Positions 1 through 11,049 of a DNA stretch of 64,000 nucleotides are shown in pieces. Source of the DNA: Aquatica leii (taxonomy: Eukaryota > Arthropoda > Insecta > Coleoptera > Lampyridae); NCBI GenBank assembly GCA_035610365.1, contig CM069437.1:30709507-30773506 (forward strand), written 5' to 3'. Every line of letters starts with the position of its first letter. Within the stretch, counting starts at the first letter, position 1. Below the pieces are notes generated by a model. It was not told the origin of the DNA. It saw only the letters and a list, made by a program, of their open reading frames with translations, and made no database searches. Made by a program: the position numbers and the translations under genes.

Positions 1-663
1 TCGCTAGTCTATGTAAAAAACAACAACACTCTCGGTTTCTTACTTACTACCTATCACATTCAACCCTGCTGGTATTCGGCAAAGCAATCTGAATACTTTC
101 AACTGATTGCAGCACTGTAGTTATAGATCAAAGAAGTTTCAAAAATTGGGAAAATTACTGTTTCTAAACTTGTTAAACAAGTGCTGTTCCGGTTTGTAAC
201 CAACATTGTTTTGTCATCGTACAACTAGATTGTAATACAAATATTAAAAATATATAATAAAAATATGAAAATACATTTATTGAAAGCAAAAATAGTTGTT
301 TTACCACGGCAGCAGTCGGAACCCAGACCTCTGGGTGTGAGTCTGAATGAAAGTAAAATACACAGGCGTGAATTCCTTTAATTTATTTGCAACTATAACA
401 TAATACAATAACTATTTACATTAAAGAAAAAATGAACATTATTTGAATTAAAACAATATATAGATTAAAACAATATTTGGAATAAAATATTTGGATTACA
501 ACATATTAGGGCACCAATCACCTTTAAATTGGTGATAAATAAAAAGCATAAAATCTTATAACTAACTATTAATCGATATCAATTCAAAACTAATAAACGT
601 TTAATTTTTTACCCAGTAGCTATTCCGAAAAGTTTTTGAAAACACAATTTGATTAACTTTAAT
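1..663. other. AT-rich stretch, no gene recognised
   Basis: I see no supportable coding region here on either strand. If the exon at 706-1059 belongs to a live gene, its downstream exons would have to lie in this stretch or beyond the left edge, because that gene reads leftwards. A minus-strand piece around 30-130 has an AG followed by a short open reading, but it gives no convincing continuation. Confidence 0.5.
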
Positions 664-705
664 TTAAAATGTAAAAAATAGTAGCATAAATTCCAGTTGA
701 CTCAC

Positions 706-1059
706 CATATTAAGATATGACGTTATCTGATATCTTCTATTTTTAGCACATTCTTTGTTGAGTTGATAAAATTCTTGCATATTATAACCAATCAAACGAA
801 TGTAGATTAAAAGCACAAATGCAGGCATAAAACCAAAGTATAAATCCAATGAATAAAAATCCAGTAAATAATAAACTCCAATAACGGAAAATCCAGTAAA
901 TAAAAAAAGAAAAGACCCAATAAATAAAAGAAGAAAAAACCCTAAATATAAATAATCAGAATGATTTTCAATCGACATGAAGTACTTACGTTGCTTTAGA
1001 TGCAACGGCTTTGAAATAAATTCCTTTGTATAAATGTATTGCGTACCATTGTGAAAGCA
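706..1059 (-). CDS. Candidate internal exon of a multi-pass membrane protein (odorant-receptor-like)
   Basis: On the minus strand a 354-nt open segment (118 codons) lies between an acceptor-like ATTTTTAG ending at 1060 and a consensus donor GTGAGT at 705-700. Both boundaries fall between codons, which is consistent with a real phase-0 exon. The peptide has two long hydrophobic segments, at about residues 37-66 and 70-92. They are followed by a charged stretch containing NMQEFYQLNKECAKNRRYQ. Two helices followed by a polar helix ending at an intron resemble the middle of insect odorant receptors, but I see no diagnostic motif, so the family is an inference. Another multi-spanning membrane protein is possible. 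Neighbouring exons were not found: the Penelope-like relic lies upstream and AT-rich sequence downstream. It could also be an isolated exon of a dead gene. Confidence 0.4.
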
Positions 1060-1676
1060 CTAAAAATGTTGAATTCAATAGAAAAATTATATCAAAATAA
1101 AAGTAAATTCACCAGAAATTAGTTGGAATGAATAAAAATGATTTTGTTTGCGTTTCTACGCCATAATTAAAAAAATTGTCTTCCTTGCAACACTACGACG
1201 TGTAGCCTCAAGCTGGCTTAAACGGAAGTGCGAGCTTAAAATTTATTGGTCGGTCAATTCGAAATACGACGCGACGTTGCCAAACTGATTAAATTTAACT
1301 AAAATATTAGTTGCAGAAAATAAACAAATGCAAATTTGAATTTTAATGTAATGCACTCTAACGGGATGTTACAGAATTAAACTAAGAAATAAAGTTTTTC
1401 CAAGTTATTCATACCTGACGTAAGTCATATGTGACTTTCGGCTTAGACCGCGTCGACCCAGATTTTGTAGGGTTAGTCCTAGCCTCTTTTTGAGAGCCAA
1501 TACAAGAACTAAAACTTGACTTTTGCCGTATTGTTGTTTGTGAACCCAAGCAAATTAAGGTTTGGAAAACATTGCAGCTTGCATCTTCCTAGTGGTAAAT
1601 ATCACTGAAGGAAAACGTGTAAGTGTCGGTATTTATATTATTAGCGATCAGGTAATTAACGAGCTTTTGCTTTGCA
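1060..1676. other. Non-coding; probably partly tail of a Penelope-like relic
   Basis: No gene is visible. The GIY-YIG relic at 1677-1979 reads towards this stretch, so its 3' untranslated part should lie here. Around 1570-1600 the minus strand has a GGAAGATG word of the kind often seen near Penelope-like element ends, but no clear boundary or target duplication could be placed. Confidence 0.35.
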
Positions 1677-1979
1677 TTACCGCGTTAATATTCGTAGCAA
1701 AGATTTGAATTTTAAACAGTCTTCTCGATTCGTATTATACGGATGTTTTTCTATTTCAACAGATTTGCGGTTTAGTCTGCAAAAGTATAAAGGAGTTCTA
1801 GCCAAGACTTTAGTTTGATCAAAGTTCAGCGTGTGTCTTTGGTTCCACACGTGTCCTGCGACTGCGGATTTTGTAACTCTGCCTTCAACCATATGTTCTT
1901 TTACTCTAACTTCAATAGATCCTCCCGTCTGTCTTTTATAATTTGATCCACATAAACAAGACAAGATTGTAGGTGACAA
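1677..1979 (-). pseudogene. Penelope-like element GIY-YIG endonuclease relic
   Basis: The 100-codon reading matches the C-terminal GIY-YIG endonuclease of Penelope-like retroelements, which nicks the target DNA for reverse transcription. Recognisable blocks are CGSNYKRQTGGSIEVRVKEH near the N-terminus, KSAVAGHVWNQRH in the middle, and FDQTKVLARTPLYF followed by HPYNTNRED near the end. That order and spacing is typical of the family. The signature Y-I-G has decayed to Y-K-R, so the residue after the tyrosine and the glycine are both lost and this copy should be inactive. The reverse-transcriptase part that should precede it (at higher coordinates on this strand) is not visible, so the copy is 5'-truncated, as is common. 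Family assignment is firm; the exact ends are not. Confidence 0.8.
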
Positions 1980-4900
1980 TTTACACCACTAAATATAAAC
2001 TCTCATACGTGCATCAAAAAAATAATGTACTGACATGTGGCTAGTATCGAAAATAAAACGCTGTAATGTATGTGCTAGGTAAGTACTGCTATTGCATTGT
2101 GATTAATTTTTTTATTTGGTAAATGACGTCAATAGTATTCAATGGCGTCAATGCTGCAATAGGATCATTTCAATATTAAAACGCACTCTTAGTTAATGAA
2201 AAATTTATATTTAAAGTCAATATTTGGAATGAACAAAATAAAACGTCACATATTTAATAATAAAATAATTTTTCGTAATTCTTTAGAGGGTCATTGACCA
2301 ACTGACCTAATAAAGAAGGCGCTACTCCAAGTTTGATCACTTTACTCTAATAAATATTTTTTTTAACAAATACAAACTAACCTTTCTTTAGTTTTAATGT
2401 TACTAAGTACATTATTGTGTCATTGTAATTGTGTACTTATAATAACTTGTTTATTTTTGTTTAAATAGCAATAAAAATGTATTGTTTTAATTTAAAATAC
2501 CAATGTGTAAGCTTAAAGTTACGATAGGGAAAGTTTTGCAGACAATCTATTGCTGTGATTGTTTAGTTTTTCTGCCACCATTACTGAAAAGATAAAAATA
2601 AAATTCTTTTAACAAACAAAAAAAAAGACTTCAAAAACTTGTATTAAATAGTATGCACTAAAAGTAGAAAATGATAATTTAATTTATTTACAATTAAACG
2701 AGAAAATTTTTATTTACATAAAATTACTTTTTGAAGTCGACGCTAAACACATTTGAGTTAAATCTATTACAACTACCAATGATAATGTTAAGAATTAAGC
2801 CAAATATGCTAGGTCATGTCATGCATATCGCATCGGCTTGAAAAAGTATTTTTATGCAAACAAAAAAGTCGTCGTTTAATTATTTTTTACTTTTTAGTTA
2901 AGCTTTTGAAGTAAATTCTTTTTTTTTTGTTAAATTTTTTTTAAATATAAATTGTACTAGAAAAATGCTGTGTAAAATTATTTTCGCAGTTCTATCTGCG
3001 TAATTTAGTTCTAAATTTAGGTAGGCATTCCGAAAGATTTTTTGAAGTGACAATCTTACGTGTTCCTTTTTAAAATGTACTTTACAATATTTTTTGCATC
3101 TTTCAAAAATTACGTACTGCAAATATGCCGTTTCACTTAGAATACATCGTACACGTTCTACAGATCAATCAATACTGAACTGCGGCTATACTAGCAAGAG
3201 TGAGGGTCGCTACGTCACGTTACATTACTCTGTTACATATAAGACGTAGGTTCCCATATATGTAGCCGGAACATATAAAAATATCGTTGTTTTGAACCGT
3301 GTTATATTAATGTTTTAGAGTAATGTGAAAAGTAGATGATACCTGTATCCAATAAATACGTTTTAATATTTTTATTCATAATACTTTGTACCGTTTGTTT
3401 TAATGTACGTCTAAGGGGTTCTAGTCCTAGTGCTCTTATAATCCAGCCGACATTGATGTTTATTTAAAAAAAGTATTTTAATCGACTAACAATGTAAAGT
3501 GTAATTATTTAAAAAAATTGATTTTTGGTATATAATATACAAACTTTATTTGAAGGTATAAAAATAAATTTAAATCCCAGTTATAAATAATTTAAGAAAA
3601 AGTTGATTTTATTATACAAAAAAAATTATTTACTAAACTTAATTACATCGTGATGCCATTTATTATTATGAATGTAGTAAGATCAGCTACTACAATCAAA
3701 TATTATTTATTAATCATTAAAACAAGTTAAAGTTAATATTTATCTGTTTGTTATGAAACATTGTAAATTCAACTTACCAAATCCAAAAAATGCAGTTAAG
3801 AAGTCGACCAGTCGCACTTAAATAATTGTCCTGAAACAAAAAGATAATATGAAACGCACATAATTACACAACTACATACAAACATAGTTTTTAATTTGGT
3901 TAAAAAAACATTGAATACTTTAGTAATAACATAGTAAAGTATAACAAAAAATAAACAAATTGTATAACTTTTTTTCTTAAATTGTTTTGTTATTAAAATT
4001 TGTACAGATAATTAATTATGTAATAAATTGTCCTTGCAAACAGGATTTTTTGTTGTACGTTGAATTTGCAGTCGTACTAATATGTGACATCCGCGTTAAA
4101 CAATCTTAATTTAAATATTCGGTCACGCGAACAGAGATAAACATTAGAATCGCTTCGCGTTTAATCTAACTGACATAATAGACGTTTTAACCCTCACACT
4201 CTGTGAAGATTTAGATCTATTTCCTGATAACGTTGTAGAAGCGGTCCTTTTTGACAGAAGCTTTTAGCTCCATTTCATTCAAGCTTTTACACAATAATAC
4301 CTAGTGGAAGCCATAGAAGAATAGTCTGATGCTTGTGTCTGTATAGAAATATTTTGTAACTAAAAACAGAGCATAACGCGTCCTTCGTTTATAACTTAAT
4401 TAGCGTAAAGGTATTTGTTATTTGATCAATAAGCTTAAGTATAATTTTACTTTTAATAAGATTCCGATTCGCAGTTATTTATCCAAACGACAAATAAATG
4501 CATTCAACCGTCACTTCGTGTAATTTAGTAACTGACTGCACGCAACTCTTAAAGAAAATGCTGATAGTCTTGATATTGCAAGTTAAAATGAGGAAAACTA
4601 GAGAGAGGGGCGAAAATGTAATGGAACACATAAATTTTGGTGTTATCGTAATAACGATGAAATTGAATAATTCAAATGTAGAATTGCAATTTTCAAAACG
4701 ATTTTATATTTTTGCCAAATACAAATTTAAATATTTGAAATTTATTAATCGCTTATCGATAATTGCCTAACATTTATTTTCTTTTGTTTTATGGCCGAAC
4801 CTGCTACTGATTATTTTTTTATTACTGCAACTGCAGAAGTTTGCAATAAACGAAATGGCATTTTCGGAACGTAGAGTCCAACTTATAGAATCGTACAGAA

Positions 4901-5580
4901 ACAAATATTTTTTTACAAAACACAAACTTAGATTATTAAAATTAAAGTCAGTTAAAATTGATAAATACGTTAATTACCAATTCCAAGTGTTTTTAATTTA
5001 TTATAATTGTTATTAACAAACTTTAGCAAGTTAAAGCAATGAAGCGTTAATAAATAAACGTCCTTTACTAATAAATTGTACCTTGTATCCACAACATAAC
5101 AAATAATTCAGTTTTTTGCGCGAATAAACTCAAAAGTACTGTTTCATTTAAATTTTACACGTTGTTGCTTTTGTAGAACAACTTTTATGCGGCACTTTTT
5201 ATATAAAAAGAAAATGGATGTTATGCAATCGGTAGTATTTCTAATCATAATTATTTTTAATGCTTTGAAGATTGCAAATATTTAAATATATTCCATTATT
5301 CTGCAATAAATTTAATCTTTTAATACTCAAGCTTTTTTTAAAGTAACTCAAAGTAAGAATAAATACATACAATAGTAGTCTTAGTTGTTATGCAAAAAAT
5401 ATAATCAGCCAGAATAGTAAAAATGTAGTAAAACGATAATAAATAGTAAAAATCAATAATTTAATTCATTCGGAACATTGCATATAAAAAACTTAAATGA
5501 AACAATTAAATCAAATGTTCATTAACATATATAACTAAAGTAATTTAAATAATCTTTTATATTTTTGCCAAAAACATTAT
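1980..5580. other. AT-rich stretch, no gene recognised
   Basis: About 3.6 kb of AT-rich sequence with no reading I can match on either strand. Short open readings, such as one of 90 codons at 4498-4770, show no domain or recognisable composition and are most likely chance. Local details are a near-tandem gacgtcaat/ggcgtcaat pair at about 2125-2155 and a perfect GGTCA-T-TGACC palindrome at 2289-2299. Confidence 0.5.
2289..2299. promoter_or_regulatory. Perfect IR-1 nuclear-receptor half-site pair (possible ecdysone response element)
   Basis: The sequence GGTCATTGACC is an exact inverted repeat of the half-site GGTCA with a 1-nt spacer. That is the core arrangement bound by the EcR/USP ecdysone receptor. 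There is no gene in a convincing position for it to regulate, so this is a sequence match only and may be chance. Confidence 0.15.
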
Positions 5581-5772
5581 TTTCTTCTTCTCCTGCTTCT
5601 TATTCTTTGTAAGCTTAGAAACTGGTTTTAATCCTGCACATCTTTCTATCTCTATTTACGTCTACCCGGTGGTCTTCTACCCTTTGGTGAAAAATCTCAA
5701 ACTTTCTTCACCATTCTAGTGTCATCCATCATTGATATGTGGCTATTCTATTCTGATCTAAGTTTTTTTAAC

Positions 5773-5970
5773 CTATTTATCTATCTTTTGTATTTCGCAG
5801 CTGCGTCTAATATCTTCGCTTCGTATGTGGTTTCTTTTGGTTACGCCCATTATTTTTGGCAGCGTTTTCATCTCGGTAGTTTCCAATATTTGTTTAATCT
5901 TTACTGTATCCGATCTTGCCTCAGCAGCGTACGTCATGATCGTTCTTATGACTAACTTAGGTACTTTAGA
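5773..5970 (-). pseudogene. LINE post-RT C-terminal region
   Basis: An open minus-strand reading contains IRTIMTYAAEARSDTVKIKQ, then LETTEMKTLPKIMG and RSEDIRR. This is the conserved region after the reverse-transcriptase fingers and palm in RTE-like insect LINEs, where intact copies usually read PIVTYACET. It is closed by TAG at 5773-5775. It belongs with the reverse-transcriptase piece at 6145-6599 but is in a different frame, so at least one shift separates them. Confidence 0.7.
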
Positions 5971-6144
5971 TTCTCTTTTAAGATATTTGTTGTGCCCTGC
6001 GGTGTTATAAAGTTATGTTGAAGTTTTTGGTGCTTTTTCGGCCTTATTTTGTTCTACCTCCCTTGTCAGTACTCGATTACTTGTGATTTTGATCCCTAAA
6101 TACTGTATTGACATCACCTGCTCTACAATACTTCCATTTAATTC

Positions 6145-6599
6145 TTATTTCCAGCGTTGGAATAACAAGCGCTGCGAGTCATCTTCGTTGTCCGCAATAA
6201 GAGTTGCGTCATCCGCGTAACATATTAGTCTAACTTCTTGATCTCCCATTTTATACCCACGAGAGCATTTTTGGAGTGTTGTTTTTATTATTTCATTCAT
6301 CACTATGTTGAACAGAAGTAGGCTGAATGAATGCTTTTGTCTGATTCCATTAGTAATTTGGATTTTAGTTGACATTCTCGTTGTGTGTAGTTGTCGGTGT
6401 ATATATTCAGTATAAGAGTTATCAGACCATCCAGTACGCTATTCTTTTCTAGGGTATCTATAACTTGACGGAGGTGATCGAATGCTTTCTTTATATCAAC
6501 AAAACACATAAATGCAGACTTGTTCAATTTCAATGCTTTTCTGCCAATTGTCTGAGTACAAATATTCCATCTAATTATGGTTTGTAATAGCGTAATCAA
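6145..6599 (-). pseudogene. LINE reverse transcriptase palm relic
   Basis: Two overlapping minus-strand readings together cover the reverse-transcriptase palm. The upstream one (6303-6599) has AFMCFVDIKKAFD, the first catalytic aspartate block (FVD.KKAFD). The second (6145-6375) has GIRQKHSFSLLLFNIVMNEI, a degraded form of GIRQGDSLSPLLFNI, then CYADDATLIADNEDD with an intact YADD active site. A frameshift lies in the shared interval around 6310-6370. The catalytic aspartates survive, but the shift and stops elsewhere make a working enzyme unlikely. Confidence 0.8.
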
Positions 6600-7144
6600 T
6601 TTCTCTGTATCAGAGTTTGTTTTCTATTTTTTATCTGCTCATTTGTTATTTTGTTCGTGCCCGATGATTTTCTATTCTTTAAAACTCTGATCTTATTGTT
6701 TACTTCTTCTTCATCTACGTTTACTATTATCTGATTGGCGTGTCGGTTGTCTTTTTTGTTCTTCTGCTGTATATAGCGTCTTGAAACGTTTCACTTATGT
6801 ATCGTCAGATATTTTAATTGCTTGTACAGATTTTTTAACCTTTTTCCTTTGGTTCCTTAGCATTTGCCAAAATTGTTTTTCGTTGTACGTATAAATATCC
6901 CTTATAAACTGCCCAGTGTATTTTCCCAGTATTTTTGTTTTATCGTTCTAATTTTTAAGTTTACATCATTTCTGACTTGTTTATACTTTTTGTATTCTTG
7001 GTCTGGTGTTGTTTGCATTATAGGAAACTTATTCTTTATTTTTTGATAGCTCTTTTATTTCTTCACAGAACCACGGTGTTCGGTGTTTGTGTTGATGTAC
7101 TATATTTATTTTTCTTGTCACTACCGCTTCTTTTGATGCCTTTA

Positions 7145-7366
7145 CTATGTTTCTGATTTTTGATCACTGGCCATTTTAAATTTTATTTTTGTGTATTTTA
7201 TTACTCCAAATGTATTTTTTTTATATCCTTGATATGCTAAAAGACCTTTCCCTTTTTTTACCTTTGGTAGAGAACATACATCAATTTTGGCTCTTTCCAA
7301 TACTATAATTTTTTCTTGTATTCTGTAGAACCAAGATTTAATGTACTTATTCTTTAATTTCTTCAT
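7145..7366 (-). pseudogene. LINE endonuclease N-terminal relic
   Basis: The 73-codon reading contains LERAKIDVCSLPKVKKGKG followed by LAYQGY. It matches the N-terminal part of the LINE apurinic-like endonuclease, where intact relatives read roughly KIDICALSETKKKGKG..Y. The glutamate of the SETK block, needed for metal binding, reads as P-K-V here and is lost. It sits upstream of the reverse-transcriptase pieces on the same strand, as expected for ORF2. Confidence 0.6.
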
Positions 7367-7578
7367 TCTCGTTTCTTTCTTCGTCTTGTGCTCTTGTTAG
7401 AAACAGAATTGACCCCCCTACTCCGTATTCGATGGGACTCCCTTTCTTTAAGATGTAGATTGTCACGTGGAAATTTTTTCTATTCCGTTACTGGTTCTAT
7501 GCGCCTGCTAACAATAGTTCCCCCTGACAGTGTGGTATACCAACCAGGAAAATCTTCTTCCTTTATCCAGACTTAGGA

Positions 7579-7598
7579 CTAGCAGTGGGAACTGCTAG
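7579..7598. repeat. Perfect 8-bp inverted repeat (small hairpin)
   Basis: CTAGCAGT and ACTGCTAG flank a 4-nt GGGA loop. It falls in the presumed 5' untranslated region of the adjoining LINE, where a stable RNA stem-loop would be plausible. No function is claimed. Confidence 0.6.
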
Positions 7599-7830
7599 GC
7601 AACTCAATCTATCCAGCACTACCCCAAGCGGACTATAAGCTACCTGTTCCCAATAAGGCCATCCTAATTTCAAAGACCGCTATAAAATCAAAATCTGTAT
7701 TGTATAGTAATCAAATTTATCAAGTAAATTCTTTACACTATATTTATAACTAACACCTATAATAATTGAATTCTAAATCAGTTTTAGGTGCATTTTTGAT
7801 TTTTTTTAAAACATTGTAAGCAGCTCAATT

Positions 7831-7880
7831 AACCATGGGTTCTTATTAAGGCCATAGGGGGTACCCAAATATAGCCCACG
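7831..7880. repeat. Left inverted repeat of the pogo-like element
   Basis: Inverted relative to 10326-10371, sharing the words TGGGCT, ATTTGGGT and TGGCCTTA in order once reverse-complemented. Divergence is considerable, as expected for an old element. Confidence 0.5.
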
Positions 7881-8114
7881 TAATAAAAAAGCATGTTATG
7901 GTTGATAATTATATTTATTTCTTAACAAAATATATCTATTCTTCAAACATATTAAACAAAAATATATTCATTCATTACATACTAGTTAAAGAATAAATGT
8001 AAATATAATGTATTAACATTTGGCAAAAATAAACAGAAACAGTACAAAAATAAAATATTAATATAATCATAGAGACATAATTCCTAAAACAAACTGATGC
8101 CGGCAATCGTAACT

Positions 8115-8712
8115 TCAGTCTGAACACGACGGACATATAAAGGAAGGTTCTTTATCCTTTTCGGTTAACCTCGCACAATCTTCGTGTACATACCGTAGGC
8201 ACATATTAGATAGTCGCATATTCGCCACCTTATCTTCGTCACATAAGTGAGAATACCATTTTTCTATTACTTTCTTTGGTTTTTTATTTGGACGAGATTT
8301 ATTAGTTTTTGAAAGAGTTTGATCTATTTGTTCACTTTCCTTCAACAAATCTTTAGTTACCCGTTGTGCCCTATAATTGAATGACTTTTTCTTGGTGTAA
8401 TTTTTTTTTCTTCAATTTCAGGCGTGGGTAATACGTTCTTAAAAGTAGGTACATTCTCAGATTCTTGTTCTGGAGATTGTTCTTTATAGGGCTACTTCTT
8501 TCACAAATATAGGTACTGAAACTCTCATCACCCGAATAGAAATCTCTTACAGAATAATCGCTTGCAGTATCAGAGTCTAAGGAGTTACTTACCTTCTTAT
8601 ATTTCTTAAGATTTTTATTAGGTTTTTGAGCTCCACTTGGACCAGCTGCATGTTCCTGCTGATCATTTTGTATTTTTATCATTTCCCTTTCTGTATTCAA
8701 AGATCTTCTCAT
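8115..8712 (-). pseudogene. Transposase C-terminal tail with PHD-like zinc finger
   Basis: Two minus-strand readings make up the tail. The first (8371-8712) starts where the DDE domain ends and is a polar, low-complexity linker rich in S, D, K and N. The second (8115-8348, 77 codons) ends in a zinc-finger pattern: C36, then C50, then H55-x2-C58, then C72-x2-C75 after a PSFI run. That is the C4HC3 order of a PHD finger, whose usual role is reading histone tails. Two expected ligands, at positions 33 and 47, are serines, so the finger has lost two of eight ligands. A frameshift near 8350-8370 separates the halves. A C-terminal PHD on a pogo-type transposase is unusual enough to note; it could instead be a related treble-clef finger. 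Confidence 0.6.
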
Positions 8713-9860
8713 TGTAAGCTCTGAAAGCGTAAATACACTGTTTGGTATAACATTTGGGTCAAAAGGAAAAATTCCGGTCCCCGAAATCCAGCTGAAACGT
8801 TAGATAGTGTTGCCGCCCGTGGCCATACTTTGCTAAAAATAGTTCCGAAATTGAACTTAGTTATTTGGTGGTTAGGCTTATTTGTCCAGAAGACTCGTCA
8901 TCCCAATAACCTTCAAATGAGCCATTGTTTGTAACTGATGGGTAGTGTTACTAGAAAGACAATACAAAGTTATATCATGTTTATCGACCTCTTCGACTAT
9001 TGAAAAGTCAAGGTGAGAGGATGCGCTGTCAAATATGAGAAGAACTTTCTTGTTTGGCTTAAACTGAGAAAAGTGTTTAATCCAAGTTTTAAAAGTTGAA
9101 GTGTTCATGCTGCCTTTGTCGGTCATTTTTATAACAGCTCCCGGTGGAAGGTTCTCGGACCATTCCTGTTTTTCCCTTTTTCCTTTCACTAAAATCATTG
9201 ATGGTATTATTTGTCCAATTGCATTACCACATGCCACTATGGTAACATTTTCAGCATGTTCTTCTGAAATGATATGAACATTTGAAGAACCACGTTTTGC
9301 AAGCACTTGTGGTTGCTTATCCAAGGTCAACCTGCATTTCTTTTCGTCCATATTTAATATTAGATGCGGTTTATTTATAATATTCAATTCCTCCAAAATA
9401 TGACGAAGTTTTGTAAAATGATCATTTACAATAAATCTATTAAGTTTTGCTGCCCTTGCAGCATTCATTTGCTGTGCTTTGCGTCTTGCCACATCCGCAT
9501 GTCGTTTTAGAAAAAATCGGAACCATTTTCTTCCTGCAGTTTAGTTAACATCAGGAAATCGGGTGGTAATTCCAAGTAGCTGGCAGTAGGCAAAAACCGA
9601 TCTTCTCAGGAGCTTTGAAGTTAACGGCATTCCAATGTCGCATAATCTAAATATTCGACGACATAGATCAATCTCCTGAACAGCTGTTAAAACTGTTGGT
9701 CGACCCAATCTTTTCTCACTCACACCAGAACTTGCAGGATTTCGCAAAGTTCTTCGAGGTATGCCATAGTTTATGCTAGCACTTCTGAGTGATGATTTTC
9801 CTTTCACTGCGTCCATCGCACGCTGCAGCTGTTCTTGCGACTACTCTCTCGTTTTTTTTT
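8697..9860 (-). pseudogene. pogo-type DDE transposase (psq helix-turn-helix + DDE domain)
   Basis: Cut-and-paste transposase in the pogo/CENP-B/Jerky group. N-terminal part (9541-9816): a Pipsqueak-type helix-turn-helix with SINYGIPRRTLRN, then a second helical segment. After one TAA near 9541 the same frame continues with AGRKWFRFFLKRHADV and the DDE domain (8878-9492). The first aspartate is in ILNMDEKK (residue 49 of that segment), the second in LLIFDSASSHLD (residue 155). The third is lost: SSNTTHQLQTMAH stands where relatives have LQPMD. After a shift near 8880 the sequence resumes as VWPRAATLSNVSAGFRG, shifts again, and continues TGIFPFDPNVIPNSVF, the usual end of pogo-type DDE domains. 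An upstream in-frame TAG near 9840 probably replaces a tryptophan. At least two stops and two shifts make it inactive. Confidence 0.85.
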
Positions 9861-10325
9861 GAGTTTCCATTATACCTGTACATATAAAAAGATGCACTTA
9901 CTGATAACTTACATTAAGAAGATTCTTTACTCTGTCAAAACCATTTTCCTCTAGAGGCTCTATTTATGCTTTGAGAAAATTTGTACTTAGGAAATATATA
10001 TTTCAAAATTCGGTGACGAATTGGATTAAGTATAAGTAAGTATACTTTTTTAAGCTTATAATTACTGAGAATATTGCGAAAGCTTATAATTTTCAAAAAA
10101 TCGACATAAATACAAAAATTTGAATCAAAATAATTCAAATTAAAAAAATTATCTACTTATGATGAAATTCTTCATCAAATTTCGAAAAACATGTTTTTTC
10201 AAATTTTCTTTTTATTAAATAAATAAATCTCTCTAGGTGGTAAATGGTTTTGACAGTGGATCGAGGTCCTCTCAATAAATTAATGACTAAAATATTGCAA
10301 ATTTATATTAGGCTGCAATTAAGGC

Positions 10326-10371
10326 CCATGGGCTTTATTTGGGTCAAAATGATGGGCCTTATAAGGGCCCC
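10326..10371. repeat. Right inverted repeat of the pogo-like element
   Basis: Counterpart of 7831-7880. It also contains a near-palindrome, GGGCCTTATAAGGGCCC, of its own. This compact GC-rich patch stands out in AT-rich surroundings. Confidence 0.5.
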
Positions 10372-11049
10372 AGCAATTTTTCATGTTTTGAAAAAGTTAA
10401 AAGGTTGTAAAGCAGCAAGGAGTAACAATACTCTCTCAAGAAACTATATCAGTAGATAGCTAAGCTATGCTATGGTACTAGAACAGAAAAATATTTACTT
10501 ACTTTTATACACAATTCGAGCACTTAACAAGAAACGCTGTTTTTATATCACGGAGCTGCAACATACCCTTATGGCGGTTATGTTCCGAATGACGAACGCG
10601 CGCAGTAGGTAACACAGGTTTTAACCTTGACTGGTTCTTTTGAGGCAGTTCACAAGTGAAGGAGTCTTGCGTGATTCGTCTTTAATGCTCAGGGTTGCCA
10701 AATTTAGTAGTGGACCCCTGGCCTTGTTTGGCTCAGGTACCTTATTATCTTACGTATTGTAACAACTCTTGTATAAAATTACCACGCGTAACTTTTTTAT
10801 GAAATTCCTTAATCTTTAGACAATGCAAAAAACAAATATGCATATTAAAATGCGTTAGAAATTAAAAAGCAGTGATGAGCATTTAATATTTAATGGCGCG
10901 TTTTTGTGTAAGAGTACTTTAGTACCTAATTTGTAGTTTTTTGTTAATACTTAAATAAAAGATGAACAACTAAAAAATCAAATTGTTAAAAGGTTATGGG
11001 CCCAGACTTGCTAGTGCTAAAAAATAAAAAAGAACGAATAATGCGTTAG
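10372..11049. other. No gene recognised
   Basis: Mixed composition with a somewhat GC-richer patch at about 10540-10740 that contains no reading I can match. It may be residual transposon sequence outside the inverted repeat at 10326-10371. Confidence 0.4.

Larger units (their letters stand above)
5581..7650 (-). mobile_element. RTE-like LINE retrotransposon, decayed
   Basis: A non-LTR retrotransposon reading right to left. The pieces appear in the expected order: an apurinic-type endonuclease relic (7145-7366), a TPWF..EIK linker block near 7075, reverse transcriptase with the YADD motif (6145-6599), and the post-RT region (5773-5970). It ends near 5581 in a run that reads GAAGAAGAAG-like on the minus strand, a common 3' terminus for this type. 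The frame is broken several times. The 5' boundary near 7650 is an estimate; the stretch around 7560-7650 looks like 5' untranslated sequence. It immediately precedes a pogo-type DNA transposon on the same strand; the two are unrelated. The clade is named by resemblance, not by tree. Confidence 0.75.
7831..10371 (-). mobile_element. pogo-superfamily DNA transposon with PHD-finger transposase
   Basis: The coding part (8115-9860, minus) is flanked by related sequences in inverted orientation. At 7831-7880 the plus strand reads CCATGGGTTCTTATTAAGGC... and ends in TAGCCCACG. At 10326-10371 it reads CCATGGGCTTTATTTGGGT... and continues GATGGGCCTTATAAGG. Reverse-complementing the first gives the same word order as the second: tgggct-atttgggt, then tggcctta. 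These behave as subterminal inverted repeats. The exact tips and the TA target duplication expected for this superfamily were not resolved, so the limits are approximate. The transposase has stops and frameshifts and a lost catalytic residue, so this copy is dead. Confidence 0.65.

Noticed and set aside
1-150. Possible second exon of the receptor-like gene on the minus strand
   Set aside because: An AG and a short open reading exist, but phase, length and content do not match a receptor exon convincingly.
2100-2160. TGACGTCAAT next to a second cgtcaatg, resembling the repeat words of a well-known viral enhancer
   Set aside because: Only two short words in AT-rich DNA, with no other enhancer repeats or viral sequence around them; most likely chance.
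4498-4770. 90-codon ATG reading
   Set aside because: Composition follows the local AT bias, there is no motif, and there is no flanking splice or promoter evidence.
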